A DNA stretch of 64,000 bases from Clostridium sp. AWRP (GCF_004006395.2 NZ_CP029758.2:3906001-3970000); one strand, 5' to 3'; positions 41,724-51,504 are shown, counted from the stretch's first letter. Notes: generated by a model not told the origin, from the letters alone. Made by a program: numbers and translations.

Positions 41724-43727
41724 TCAATTAACTTTAAAGGAAAATATGGTATAATCTTCATAAAACACTTTATCGTACTGACTCTTACTAAGTACAAGCA
41801 CTTTGTATTCGTCTTTTTCAAAGGGAATAAGTGTATAGTAATTTTTTTTACTATAGTTCTGAACTAAATTCCAATCCCCTTTCTCCATTATATAAAATTC
41901 ATATAGTACATCTTTACCACCTTCGCTATGAGCTGTAAATATAACTGGTTTATTGCATATAAAATCTGCATTGTCACAGGTTATTCTCGTATTTGTTACA
42001 GGTAGTGCTTCATTTACTTTAATTGTAACTTCCTTTTTGCAATCAAATTCTCTGGTTCCTTTAACATTCTTTGCAAATATATCTACCTTATATCTACCAC
42101 TGTATTTTGGTATAAACACATAGGTCTTTTCATTCACAAAATCCGTCTCTTCCACCTGATGATTATTTATATTGAGATCATATTTCATAACCACATTTCT
42201 AGTATTTTGAACTATACAATTTATAGAAATTTTATCGCCTACTAAATAATACTCCCTTGCTGGATACAGCACATAATCAATTGCAGCAGGTATATAGCTT
42301 AGAACCGTTATATTTATTATGGAATGACAGTCATATTCTCTCTTTGAATATTTATCTTTTACTCTAACCTCCAGTTCATAATTTCCTTCTTTTTTAGGAA
42401 TAAATTTCATGTGGCTATTTTTACAATAATTTATCTTGTATAACTCTACTTCCTTTTCCCTTATTATAAATGAGTATCTAAGATCTACCCCTCCTGATGC
42501 TTCTACATCTACATTAATATTTTCATTTATTAGAACATGATCATTTTTATCCATTAAAACTTTTTCAATTCTGACAGGTTCATCGCTTTTCTCATCTATA
42601 ACATAATTTAAATGTTCCATAGCCTCATAACTTCCCTGAAAGGATTTATCCTTCACCATCAAAGTTATCTTGTAATCTCCTGGAGCCTTACTTTCCCAAA
42701 CATAACTATTAAAATGAGTATATCCAGAATCCTCACTGGATTTTCCATAAATTATATACCTGTATAAAAGCTCTCTTCCACCTATGGTTTCCGCCTTTAA
42801 AGTTACTTTTGTTCCACATAATTGTGGATAATTTATATCTGTAGTAAAATTTTTTATATAAATTTTACTGTACTTTTTAACTTCAAAATTGAGCATAGCC
42901 CTATCGTCAAATTTATTTTGGGAGTACATGTCTTTTACCATACATAAGAGCTTGTACTCACCGCTCTTATGTTCCACATAACTTACTGTCCTCTTGGTAG
43001 AATAATTTTGTACACACTGTACCTGTCCATTAGAACTTATTTTAAAAAATTTATAAAGTATAGTTCTATCTATATCATACTGTGCATCTACTTGAAAAGT
43101 AAGTTCAGAATCTTCTAAAATTTTATCAGTCAGACACTTGAAATCCGTTATCTTAATTTCTTTTAAGGGAAGCACCTGAAATTCTTCAATTTTAAAGTCA
43201 TCATATTTATTTTTTGAGTCCACATTTTTACATTCTACTAATACTTGACACTTACCTTCACTTTTAATTGTCCATGAAAGTGTGTTTTCAGCACAATAGT
43301 CTTTTATCATTTCCCATTCATCTTTTATCTTTATCCAGTATCTAAACATAAGAGGCATTTTAGATGTACTAACTGTTATATTTAATTTATCACCTAATTT
43401 TAATTTCTTCTTATCCATATGTACAGCAGTTATTAGTTTTTCCTCCACTTTTCCTATTACATAGTCCATCCTGGATACATAATCAAAACTTTTACTTCCA
43501 TTTACCTTTTTAGCTTGTACCATTAATATATACTTTCCTTCATTCTTCGGAATCCACTCTACATTCTCACATTCTGTAAAATCTTTTAACACAGTCCAGG
43601 TTCCATTACATCCAATCATATACTTATAAACAAGTTTTTCCTTTAAGTTATTATATATATTTATAATAATTTTTGATTTTTGCTCCTGTGGACTTTCTAG
43701 ATTACAGCTTATAGCAAGTTCATTCAT
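41724..43727 (-). CDS. Seven-repeat Y_Y_Y-like (triple-tyrosine) protein
   Basis: 667 aa made almost wholly of seven tandem beta-sandwich repeats of about 93 residues. Each unit has a strand like LVYKYMIGCNGTWTVLKDF, then a GxYxLxVxAKxxxSxxxFD strand pair, and ends in a Y/F-x-V strand (repeat ends near residues 92, 185, 285, 380, 480, 575, 667). This matches the triple-tyrosine (Y_Y_Y) domain, otherwise found as the C-terminal unit of sensor beta-propellers. No signal peptide or membrane span is seen. It probably acts in binding or scaffolding. GGGGGATGATGTAG precedes the ATG. Confidence 0.85.
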   Translation of the reverse strand: MNELAISCNLESPQEQKSKIIINIYNNLKEKLVYKYMIGCNGTWTVLKDFTECENVEWIPKNEGKYILMVQAKKVNGSKSFDYVSRMDYVIGKVEEKLITAVHMDKKKLKLGDKLNITVSTSKMPLMFRYWIKIKDEWEMIKDYCAENTLSWTIKSEGKCQVLVECKNVDSKNKYDDFKIEEFQVLPLKEIKITDFKCLTDKILEDSELTFQVDAQYDIDRTILYKFFKISSNGQVQCVQNYSTKRTVSYVEHKSGEYKLLCMVKDMYSQNKFDDRAMLNFEVKKYSKIYIKNFTTDINYPQLCGTKVTLKAETIGGRELLYRYIIYGKSSEDSGYTHFNSYVWESKAPGDYKITLMVKDKSFQGSYEAMEHLNYVIDEKSDEPVRIEKVLMDKNDHVLINENINVDVEASGGVDLRYSFIIREKEVELYKINYCKNSHMKFIPKKEGNYELEVRVKDKYSKREYDCHSIINITVLSYIPAAIDYVLYPAREYYLVGDKISINCIVQNTRNVVMKYDLNINNHQVEETDFVNEKTYVFIPKYSGRYKVDIFAKNVKGTREFDCKKEVTIKVNEALPVTNTRITCDNADFICNKPVIFTAHSEGGKDVLYEFYIMEKGDWNLVQNYSKKNYYTLIPFEKDEYKVLVLSKSQYDKVFYEDYTIFSFKVN

Positions 43728-43909
43728 CTACATCATCCCCCATGTAAAATAATATTCCTAGGCACTAATTCCCATAATTTTATTATACTATAGTTCCATA
43801 TTCTGTAATAGTATTTTTTGTATATTTCTATTATAATTTAACACTAAGTCAATAAATTGGAATATATCTAATGTATAACAATATTGAGACCTAGCTAAAA
43901 TCAAAAATG

Positions 43910-43941
43910 CTCCCTTTAAAAATAAACTATTTTAAAAGGAG
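43910..43941 (-). terminator. Terminator after DUF188 gene
   Basis: CTCCCTTTAAAAA / TTTTAAAAGGAG stem with a T-rich minus-strand tail (CATTTTTGATTTT). Ends the 43952-44404 gene. Confidence 0.65.
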
Positions 43942-43951
43942 TATTCCATTC

Positions 43952-44404
43952 TCATTTGTAAAAGTTATCCTTACAGCTGAGTATTAATTTAAGTAAGTTT
44001 TTTTCAAGTCTCTCGTCATCTTGTTTTGTTCTTTTCTTAGGGCTGAAGGTTTTTCCCCCAGACCTTCTTATTTTTGAAGATATGTGTCTTTCAAAAAGAA
44101 GTTGATCCATATTATTGTCATCATATATGTACCCTTTAGGATTTATGGCATAAGCTTTTTTACCTAACGTCATAGCTGCTACCCCATAATCCTGACTTAT
44201 AACTATATCTCCACTTTCAACTTTATTTATAAGAACCATATCTACACTTTGAAATCCACCATCCACGTACTTAATAGTACTGTAATTGCTGCTTAAAACA
44301 TGATTTATATCGCAGTACATTATAACTTCCACATTATTTTCTCTAGCAACCTTTTCTATTATAGACTTTCCAGGACAGGCATCTGCATCTACTAATATTT
44401 TCAT
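43952..44404 (-). CDS. YaiI/YqxD-family (DUF188) protein
   Basis: 150 aa of the YaiI/YqxD/DUF188 family, with MKILVDADACPGKSIIE at the N-terminus, ADVVISQDYG-type core (SGDIVISQDYGVAAM), and RRSGGKTFSPKKRTKQDD near the C-terminus. The fold is a PIN/NYN-like nuclease with conserved Asp residues, but activity is not established. The ribosome site (GTGG) is weak. It is downstream of a small membrane protein gene. Confidence 0.92.
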   Translation of the reverse strand: MKILVDADACPGKSIIEKVARENNVEVIMYCDINHVLSSNYSTIKYVDGGFQSVDMVLINKVESGDIVISQDYGVAAMTLGKKAYAINPKGYIYDDNNMDQLLFERHISSKIRRSGGKTFSPKKRTKQDDERLEKNLLKLILSCKDNFYK

Positions 44405-44443
44405 CTAATCCACAACGTATAATTTTACGTATTTTCTCCTTTA

Positions 44444-44644
44444 CTATTGATTTCTTTTTTGTCCCATCTTTCCGAAGGTAATCTTTAGCAAAAGCATAAG
44501 TCCTCCAAGGCACCCCCCTGACAATAAAGAAATGCCAATAATTTTAAAAACTGATCCAAAATTTTTATCCTGCAGGTTAATAAAATATAACACAAAAAAT
44601 ATAAGTGTAAATATTACAAATCTTTTTATAAAATACTTTTTCAA
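44444..44644 (-). CDS. Small two-span membrane protein (66 aa)
   Basis: Two hydrophobic helices (residues 8-23 and 31-55) and a basic C-terminus. It starts with TTG behind GGGGGGAG. No recognised family. It shares its strand and a 39-bp gap with the DUF188 gene and may be co-transcribed with it. Confidence 0.65.
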   Translation of the reverse strand: MKKYFIKRFVIFTLIFFVLYFINLQDKNFGSVFKIIGISLLSGGCLGGLMLLLKITFGKMGQKRNQ

Positions 44645-44744
44645 ATAATCTCCCCCCTACACCTATAAAAATATATTACAACACTTTTTATTATATATTA
44701 TATTTACATACTTAACAGTTAATTTATAAAAATCTTTATAGGTT

Positions 44745-44890
44745 TTCTAACTTAAAAATCAACTTATACGGAGGCACATTTTTACAATAATGAAGCTCTT
44801 TTAAATATTTTGTATATAAGTCTTAGTGAAAAATTTTTAACGAGCTGAAGGTTGTAAAAAATATCCGAAGTATAAGTTGATTTTTGCTTA
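44745..44890 (+). repeat. MITE-like inverted-repeat element, copy 1
   Basis: Ends are inverted: AAAAATCAACTTATACGG near 44755-44772 and its complement near 44867-44886, so the whole can fold on itself. The left 95 bp match copy 3 in reverse complement, including ATATTTTGTATATAAGTC. No gene inside. Confidence 0.65.
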
Positions 44891-44896
44891 AAACCT

Positions 44897-46249
44897 CTAT
44901 ATCTGTTTTTCAAGTTCTAATTTCATATTTTCATAACCAGGTTTTCCAAGAAGTGCAAACATATTTTTCTTGTATTTTTCAACACCAGGTTGATCAAAAG
45001 GGTTTATTCCCATAAGATAGCCGCTTACAGCACATGACTTTTCAAAAAAATACACCATATGTCCAAAATAATATGCTGTCAATTCAGGTACATTTAATAC
45101 TATACAAGGTACATTTCCATCACTATGAGCTAAAATTGCACCTCTAAAGGCTTGTTGGTTTACAAAATTCATAGTTTTTCCTGCAATAAAATTCAATCCA
45201 TCAAGGTTTCCTTCATCCGACTTTATTGTAACCTCTTTTCTTGGTTTCTCAACATTTATAAAAGTTTCAATTAAACTTCTAAATCCATCTTGTATATATT
45301 GACCCATAGAATGAAGATCTGTTGAGAAATCTACTGCTGCTGGAAATATTCCTCTATTATCTTTTCCTTCACTCTCTCCATACAGTTGTTTCCACCATTC
45401 TCCAAAATAGTGCAAACATGGTTCAAAATTAGCTAATATTTCTATAGATTTACCCTTTCTTTGTAAAATATTTCTCACTGCTGCATATTTATAGGCATCA
45501 TTTTTATCTAACTTTGAATTTCCATAGGCAATAACTGCATCTGCAGCACCTTGCATTAATTGATCTATATTAATACCAGCTACAGCTATTGGAAGCATAC
45601 CTACTGCTGTGAGTACAGAAAATCTTCCTCCAACATCATCCGGAATTACAAAGGTTTCATATCCTTCCATATCTGCCAGAGATTTTAGAGCACCTTTTTT
45701 CTTATCCGTTGTAGCAAATATTCTCTCCTTTGCTCCCTCACGACCATATTTATTTTGAAGTAATTCTCTAAGCATTCTAAATGCTATGGCGGGTTCTGTT
45801 GTAGTACCTGATTTGGATATTACATCAATAGATATATCTTTTCCATCTATGATCTCCATAAAATCTGCCATATAAGTTGAACTCATATTATTTCCCAGAT
45901 AATATATTGCAGGACCACCTCTTTTTTCTCTAGGCAAATTATTATAGAAAGTATGACTTAACATTTCTATAGCTGCTCTAGCTCCCAGATAAGACCCTCC
46001 TATTCCTACGACTACAAGGACATCAGAATTATCTCTAATTTTTTTAGCACATTTTTTTATTCTCTCAAACTCTTCTCTGTCATAATTTAGAGGCAAACCA
46101 ATCCATCCTGTAAATTCGCCGCCTATTCCTGTTTTTTTATGCAGCATTTCATGAGCCTGATTTATAAAAGGTTCCAGGGCTTCTATCTCATAATTTTTCA
46201 AATAATTCTCACATTTACTCAAATCCAAGTTCAAACATCCTTTAAACAT
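44897..46249 (-). CDS. pgi: Glucose-6-phosphate isomerase
   Basis: 450 aa, the usual bacterial-short PGI length. It interconverts glucose-6-P and fructose-6-P in glycolysis and gluconeogenesis. Signatures: VVVGIGGSYLGARAAIEML, DVISKSGTTTEPAIAFR (sugar-phosphate loop), and the C-terminal GxLIALYE-equivalent AYYFGHMVYFFEKSCAVSG followed by NPFDQPGVEKYK. TGGAGGTAAAAT precedes the ATG. Single-gene unit; the repeat element lies only 7 bp past its stop codon and may supply its terminator. Confidence 0.97.
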   Translation of the reverse strand: MFKGCLNLDLSKCENYLKNYEIEALEPFINQAHEMLHKKTGIGGEFTGWIGLPLNYDREEFERIKKCAKKIRDNSDVLVVVGIGGSYLGARAAIEMLSHTFYNNLPREKRGGPAIYYLGNNMSSTYMADFMEIIDGKDISIDVISKSGTTTEPAIAFRMLRELLQNKYGREGAKERIFATTDKKKGALKSLADMEGYETFVIPDDVGGRFSVLTAVGMLPIAVAGINIDQLMQGAADAVIAYGNSKLDKNDAYKYAAVRNILQRKGKSIEILANFEPCLHYFGEWWKQLYGESEGKDNRGIFPAAVDFSTDLHSMGQYIQDGFRSLIETFINVEKPRKEVTIKSDEGNLDGLNFIAGKTMNFVNQQAFRGAILAHSDGNVPCIVLNVPELTAYYFGHMVYFFEKSCAVSGYLMGINPFDQPGVEKYKKNMFALLGKPGYENMKLELEKQI

Positions 46250-46397
46250 ATTTTACCTCCATAATTATATATCTATAAAATAGTTTATACTAAAATCCTT
46301 AAAAAATTAATAAATTTGCCTTTTATTTTTACTTTTTATCTTTTAATATATATCAATTTTCCTGATTACATTATTTATTAATGTATTGCATATTAAA

Positions 46398-46431
46398 AGT
46401 GTATCACAACCACATACTGTTATGATACACT
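46398..46431 (-). terminator. Terminator after chemoreceptor-like gene
   Basis: 9-bp stem AGTGTATCA / TGATACACT with a 16-nt loop and TTTTAAT on the minus-strand side. Confidence 0.65.
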
Positions 46432-46461
46432 CTTAAATACATTTTTATAATACAATGTCCT

Positions 46462-47613
46462 TTACAATTTATGTGCAATTTTATTTAATTCTGCTGACAT
46501 AGAACTTAATTCTTGTATACTCGCCGTAATCTCTTCTGTAGCAGACGCTTGTTCTTGACTTTCTGATAGAGAACCCTGGCTTTTTTCTCGAGTTTCATCA
46601 ACTTTCTGTTTAATGCTGTCCGTTAATTTCTTAATTTGTGGAACTGTATCTTTTGACTGTTTAGATAATTTTCTTATCTGCTGTGCAACAACTTCAAATC
46701 CTTTTCCGCTTTCTCCTGCTCTAGCTGACTCTATGGCAGCATTCAATCCAAGCATATTTGTTTCGTCAGCAATATTTTTTATAAATACTGATACTGTATT
46801 AATTTCTTCAGACAAATCTATTACTTCCTTAATACCATTATTAAGATCCATTTCATTTGAGTGTATGTTTGTTGCAGATATGGATAACTGTTCAATTGCA
46901 GAAGCAATTCCAGAAATACCGCTTTCAAGATTAGCAGACATATCTCTTAGATCACTTGCAACTTTTTTTGGAATCACTATTCCTAATGTACCCACAACTT
47001 CATTTGAGTTTTCTTCATCAAACAATGGGTAACATGCATCCAAAGTAGGAATGCCATGCTTTGAACTGTCAAGTTCTACTGCAATTTGCTTTTTCTTATC
47101 TATAACTTCTTTTGCAATGTCGCCTTCTAATAATTTATATCCTACAGTTACAGTAGGCATATCAAACTGTTTTGAGGCTTGTCTATACATTACTTTGTAT
47201 AAATCAGTCAAATAGATAAAAACTCCTTCTGGAAACATTTCGGATAAAACAGGTGCAAAATTATTAAAGGATTTTGCTATAAGGTGAAGCCTTGGAAATA
47301 CAATTGAAAGTGCCCCAACAACTTTTCCACTTTCATCCACTAAGGGTTCTGCAATTGTCTTTAATCTTACCCCATAAAGGGATCTTGGAACATCTTCCAT
47401 TAATGTTCTATTTTCTCTCATTGCCCTACCTACTATACTGTTTAAATTTAATTTATCACCAACCTTAAACATATCCAAATCAAATTGTTTTGATGCTTTT
47501 CTCCATGTAAATGTGTCTCCTTCAACAATTAAATATAACACTCCACCAGGTATCATGTCTAATTGCAATTCTAATATAGCTTTTAACTGTTCCAGCATAT
47601 TTATAGAAATCAT
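46462..47613 (-). CDS. Soluble methyl-accepting chemotaxis-type receptor with duplicated sensor domain
   Basis: About 383 aa with no membrane segment. The sensor half has two related units: FTWRKASKQFDLDMFKVGDKL at about residue 35 and VMYRQASKQFDMPTVTVGYKL at about 160, each with a strand ending in GALSIVFP or GTLGIVIP. The C-terminal 140 residues are a chemoreceptor signalling coiled coil with the hairpin tip NMLGLNAAIESARAGESGKGF. Cytoplasmic receptors of this kind feed CheA or sense internal metabolites. The start is ATG 47613 behind GAGGAAGGGA; the frame is open to 47631. The ligand is unknown. Confidence 0.87.
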   Translation of the reverse strand: MISINMLEQLKAILELQLDMIPGGVLYLIVEGDTFTWRKASKQFDLDMFKVGDKLNLNSIVGRAMRENRTLMEDVPRSLYGVRLKTIAEPLVDESGKVVGALSIVFPRLHLIAKSFNNFAPVLSEMFPEGVFIYLTDLYKVMYRQASKQFDMPTVTVGYKLLEGDIAKEVIDKKKQIAVELDSSKHGIPTLDACYPLFDEENSNEVVGTLGIVIPKKVASDLRDMSANLESGISGIASAIEQLSISATNIHSNEMDLNNGIKEVIDLSEEINTVSVFIKNIADETNMLGLNAAIESARAGESGKGFEVVAQQIRKLSKQSKDTVPQIKKLTDSIKQKVDETREKSQGSLSESQEQASATEEITASIQELSSMSAELNKIAHKL

Positions 47614-47813
47614 AATAAATCCCTTCCTCAATCACAAAATATTTGTAAATTTATGGTCTAATTTCAGTTATAATTGTTTATTCTGTCGTAATTTAAATAA
47701 TCATATATTTTCAGTATATTATAAAAATTTAATTCTATCAATTACTAATATGTCTTATTAATGCTCAATTTGGTTGACTTTTCTAGGTAAATTTTTTCAT
47801 ATATGCAAAAATA

Positions 47814-47855
47814 GAGTGCTGCAAAACTACTTTAAAAAGTATTTCTACAGCACTC
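47814..47855 (-). terminator. Terminator after guaA
   Basis: Stem GAGTGCTG / CAGCACTC with inner TACTTT/AAAGTA pairing, followed on the minus strand by TATTTTTGC. Confidence 0.8.
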
Positions 47856-47890
47856 CATTTTTACTAATATTAAATTTAAATATATATGTT

Positions 47891-49423
47891 TTATTCCCAT
47901 TCAATTGTGGAAGGTGGTTTTGAAGTTACGTCATATACAATTCTGTTTACTCCTTTAACTTCATTAACTATCCTTCTACTTACTTTGTCCAAAACATCAT
48001 ATGGTATTCTTGCCCAATCGGAAGTCATAGCATCACTAGATACTACAGCCCTCAATGCAACTGTGTAGCAGTATGTTCTTTCATCACCCATTACTCCAAC
48101 AGAACGTATATTAGGAAGACAAGCAAAATACTGCCATATCCTTTCATCTAAGCCTGCATTTGCTATTTCTTCTCTAAATATAGCATCTGCCTCTCTTGTT
48201 ATTGCAAGCTTTTCTTCAGTAATTTCTCCAAGTACTCTTATTGCAAGTCCAGGGCCTGGAAAAGGCTGTCTCCAAACCAATTTATGGGGTATTCCGAGTT
48301 CTTCTCCCACAGCTCTAACTTCGTCTTTAAACAATTCTCTAAGTGGTTCTATAAGCTTAAAATCCATGTCTTCTGGAAGTCCACCTACATTATGATGGCT
48401 CTTTATAGTTGCAGAAGTCCCAAGACCGCTCTCAACTACATCTGGGTATATGGTGCCTTGAACTAGGAAGCTTATATCTCCTAATTTTCTAGCTTCTTCT
48501 TCAAATACCCTTATAAACTCTTCTCCTATTATCTTTCTCTTCTTTTCAGGATCTGATACACCTTCTAATTTTCCTAAAAATCTATCTCTAGCATTTACTC
48601 TTATAAAGTTCATGTCAAACTGCTTTTTAAATACATGCTCTACCTGATCCCCTTCGTCTTTTCTCAAAAGGCCATGATCTACAAATATACAGGTAAGCTG
48701 CTTTCCTACAGCCTTATGTACAAGAACTGCTGCCACGGAAGAATCTACTCCACCGGACATGGCACATATTACTTTCTTATTTCCTACTTTTTCTCTTATT
48801 AACTTTATCTTTTCATCTGCAAAAGAAGACATAGACCAATCTCCCTTTAAATTGCATATCTTAAATAAAAAGTTAGAAAGCATTTTTCTTCCAAAAGGTG
48901 TATGTTCAACTTCAGGATGGAATTGGACTCCATATATTTTTTTATCAGTGTTTTCTATTGCCGCAACAGGACATCCATTAGTCTTTGCTATTACTTTAAA
49001 TCCTTTTGGAGGTTCTGATACAACATCTGTATGACTCATCCATGAGATTTGATTTTTATCTATATTAGAAAATAAATCACTATCTGCATCAAGTTCTATC
49101 TTTGTCTTTCCGTATTCCCTTACTTCTGCACTTTTAACTTTTCCACCTAATATATTACATATAAGTTGATGTCCATAGCATATACCTAAAATAGGTATTC
49201 CCAATTTAAATATCTCTTCACTTATTCTAGGAGCATTTTCGCCATATACGCTATTGGGTCCACCTGTAAATATTATTCCATTAGGATTTTTTTCCTTTAT
49301 CTTATCTATAGAGCAAGTATAGGGAAGTATTTCGCAGTATACATTATTTTCTCTAACTCTTCTTGCTATGAGTTGATTATATTGTCCGCCAAAATCAACT
49401 ACAACGACCATTTCTTTTTCCAT
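47891..49423 (-). CDS. guaA: GMP synthase (glutamine-hydrolysing)
   Basis: 510 aa. It converts XMP to GMP. The N-terminal class I amidotransferase holds the nucleophile Cys in ILGICYGHQLICN and HPEVEHTPFG. The PP-loop ATPase domain has VICAMSGGVDSSVAAVLV, and the C-terminal dimerisation domain ends in the conserved VNRIVYDVTSKPPSTIEWE. The start is ATG 49423 with AGGAGGA 6 nt upstream. It lies directly downstream of guaB (about 90 bp), so both GMP-synthesis steps from IMP are adjacent and may share the guanine riboswitch upstream of guaB. Confidence 0.97.
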   Translation of the reverse strand: MEKEMVVVVDFGGQYNQLIARRVRENNVYCEILPYTCSIDKIKEKNPNGIIFTGGPNSVYGENAPRISEEIFKLGIPILGICYGHQLICNILGGKVKSAEVREYGKTKIELDADSDLFSNIDKNQISWMSHTDVVSEPPKGFKVIAKTNGCPVAAIENTDKKIYGVQFHPEVEHTPFGRKMLSNFLFKICNLKGDWSMSSFADEKIKLIREKVGNKKVICAMSGGVDSSVAAVLVHKAVGKQLTCIFVDHGLLRKDEGDQVEHVFKKQFDMNFIRVNARDRFLGKLEGVSDPEKKRKIIGEEFIRVFEEEARKLGDISFLVQGTIYPDVVESGLGTSATIKSHHNVGGLPEDMDFKLIEPLRELFKDEVRAVGEELGIPHKLVWRQPFPGPGLAIRVLGEITEEKLAITREADAIFREEIANAGLDERIWQYFACLPNIRSVGVMGDERTYCYTVALRAVVSSDAMTSDWARIPYDVLDKVSRRIVNEVKGVNRIVYDVTSKPPSTIEWE

Positions 49424-49514
49424 GAACTTCCTCCTAACCAATTATAGAAAATCATTTTATATTAAACATTACAAATACAATTATATTATAAAAACTTCTA
49501 TTCGACTATAATTT

Positions 49515-50969
49515 TTACTGTCTAACACTGTAATTTGGAGCTTCTTTAGTCATGGAAATATCGTGTGGATGACTTTCTCTAAGTCCTGCTGAAGATTGAA
49601 CTACAAAAGTAGCTTTTTCATACAAATCATTTAAAGTAGGTGATCCTAAGTATCCCATTCCTGATCGTATTCCTCCTAAAAGTTGGAATACAGTATCTGC
49701 TACAGATCCTTTATAAGGAACCCTTCCTTCTACACCTTCTGGAACTAATTTTTTATTTCCTTCTTGAAAATATCTATCCTTACTTCCACAAGCCATTGCA
49801 CTTAGAGAGCCCATTCCTCTATAAACTTTATAACTTCTTCCTTTATATATTTCAGTTTCACCTGGTGCTTCTTCGCAACCTGCAAACATTGATCCCATCA
49901 TAACTACTTTTGCTCCAGCAGCTAATGCCTTTACTATATCTCCTGAATACTTTATTCCACCATCTGCAATAACTGGTATACCACATTTATTAGCTTCCTC
50001 TACGCAGTCCATTACTGCAGTAAGTTGTGGGACTCCTACTCCTGCTACTACTCTAGTAGTACATATAGATCCAGGTCCAATACCTACTTTAATTGCATCT
50101 GCACCAGATTCAATTAAATCTTTAGCAGCTTCCGCTGTTGCAATATTTCCTGCAATAATTTGTACATCTGGATATTTTTCTTTTATAGTTTTTACTGCAT
50201 CTAAAACTCCCTTAGAATGTCCGTGAGCTGTATCAACATTTAAAACGTCAACTCCTACTCGTACAAGAGCATCTACTCTTTCCATCATATCTTTTGTAAC
50301 TCCTACAGAAGCACCACATAAAAGCCTTCCTCTAGAATCCTTAGCACTGTTTGGAAATCTCTTTACTTTTTCTATATCTTTTATGGTTATAAGTCCTCTT
50401 AAATTATTATTCTTGTCTACTAAAGGTAACTTTTCTATTTTACTTGTTTTTAATATTTCTTTAGCTTCTTCTATAGTAGTATCTTCTGGAGCTGTTATAA
50501 GTTTTTCTCTTGTCATAACCTCGGAAATTTTCTTATTATAGTTTGTTTCAAAAACTATATCTCTGTTAGTAATTATACCAACCAATTTCCCTTCTATGGT
50601 TATAGGCACTCCAGATATTCTATACTTGCTCATAAGGCTAAGTGCATCATTTATGCTATTATCAGGTGAAAGAAAGAAAGGATCTGTTATTACTCCATTT
50701 TCCTGTCTTTTTACCTTGTCTACTTCCATAGCCTGTTCTTCTATGGTCATATTTTTATGTATTATACCTATACCACCTTCTCTAGCCATAGCAATAGCCA
50801 TTTTTGAGTCTGTAACAGTATCCATTCCTGCACTCATAAGAGGTATATTTAACTTTATAGTTTTAGTTAGATTAGTAGCTAAAGAAACTTCTCTAGGTAA
50901 AACCTCTGATTTGTTTGGTACTAAAAGTACATCATCGAAAGTGTATGCTTTTTTTAAAATTTTTGCCAA
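49515..50969 (-). CDS. guaB: IMP dehydrogenase
   Basis: 484 aa, standard. It oxidises IMP to XMP with NAD. The N-terminal barrel part YTFDDVLLVPNKSEVLPREV, two CBS domains (residues about 95-205), the catalytic loop Cys in IGPGSICTTRVVAGVG, and the flap ending ..YRGMGSLSAM are all visible. The start is TTG behind AGGAGTGATT. The 5' leader contains a guanine-type purine riboswitch followed by an intrinsic terminator, so excess guanine should stop transcription before the gene. Confidence 0.98.
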   Translation of the reverse strand: MAKILKKAYTFDDVLLVPNKSEVLPREVSLATNLTKTIKLNIPLMSAGMDTVTDSKMAIAMAREGGIGIIHKNMTIEEQAMEVDKVKRQENGVITDPFFLSPDNSINDALSLMSKYRISGVPITIEGKLVGIITNRDIVFETNYNKKISEVMTREKLITAPEDTTIEEAKEILKTSKIEKLPLVDKNNNLRGLITIKDIEKVKRFPNSAKDSRGRLLCGASVGVTKDMMERVDALVRVGVDVLNVDTAHGHSKGVLDAVKTIKEKYPDVQIIAGNIATAEAAKDLIESGADAIKVGIGPGSICTTRVVAGVGVPQLTAVMDCVEEANKCGIPVIADGGIKYSGDIVKALAAGAKVVMMGSMFAGCEEAPGETEIYKGRSYKVYRGMGSLSAMACGSKDRYFQEGNKKLVPEGVEGRVPYKGSVADTVFQLLGGIRSGMGYLGSPTLNDLYEKATFVVQSSAGLRESHPHDISMTKEAPNYSVRQ

Positions 50970-51032
50970 TTAAAATCACTCCTAAATTATAATATAATAT
51001 ATTTCTGCTTAATCATTTTTGATAAGATTTAA

Positions 51033-51082
51033 TAAAAAAGCCATATTAAATTCCCATATGTATGCGAAATTAATATGACTTG
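51033..51082 (-). terminator. Riboswitch-controlled terminator of guaB
   Basis: On the minus strand AAGTCATATTAATTTC pairs with GAATTTAATATGGCTT and is followed by TTTTTT. It lies between the purine aptamer and guaB, the expected expression platform. Confidence 0.75.
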
Positions 51083-51097
51083 TACCATAATAATTCC

Positions 51098-51163
51098 GCT
51101 CATAGTCAGAAATTTACGGCTTCCGGTAGATACTCCCTCCCTTATTGAGGGTATATATGAGCT
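51098..51163 (-). promoter_or_regulatory. Guanine riboswitch aptamer
   Basis: Three-way junction of the purine class on the minus strand: P1 GCTCATA / TATGAGC, a P2 hairpin (CCCTCAATAAGGGAGG), J2/3 GTATCTACC, a P3 hairpin beginning CCGG, and J3/1 CTGACTATGAGC. The C in GACTAT, at the position that pairs with the ligand, marks guanine rather than adenine specificity. It lies about 130 bp upstream of guaB. Confidence 0.88.
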
Positions 51164-51370
51164 GGACAAAAAGATATTCACTTTTTACAAATTTTAATGA
51201 ATTTCTATCTCTTTTAATAACTATTTACACTATTTTATTCAATTTTTTTCTTTTTGTCAATGAAAAATTCCTCATATATCTAAAATAGTCCTAAATTATA
51301 TTATAGATTTCCCTTTAAATTCCCCTTATATACAGGTATTTAAAAAACTTTCTATTATACTGCTTTAATA

Positions 51371-51500
51371 TAAACAGAGTTCTTAGCATCATGGAGTTTA
51401 ACTCTACCTGATGCTTAGAACTCGTTATCCAGGGACGTATCTGCTATTTACTTCAACTTGGAAAAGAGGGAGTATTAGAGCAGATAGTCATCGGATAAAA
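51371..51500 (+). repeat. Hairpin repeat element D, copy 1
   Basis: TAAACAGAGTTCTTAGCATC, then a hairpin GCATCA...TGATGC around TGGAGTTTAACTCTACC, a variable middle, and CAGATAGTCATCGGATAAA at the end. Matches copy 2 (53848-53936) in reverse complement. It lies downstream of groEL. Confidence 0.6.
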
Positions 51501-51504
51501 ATTA

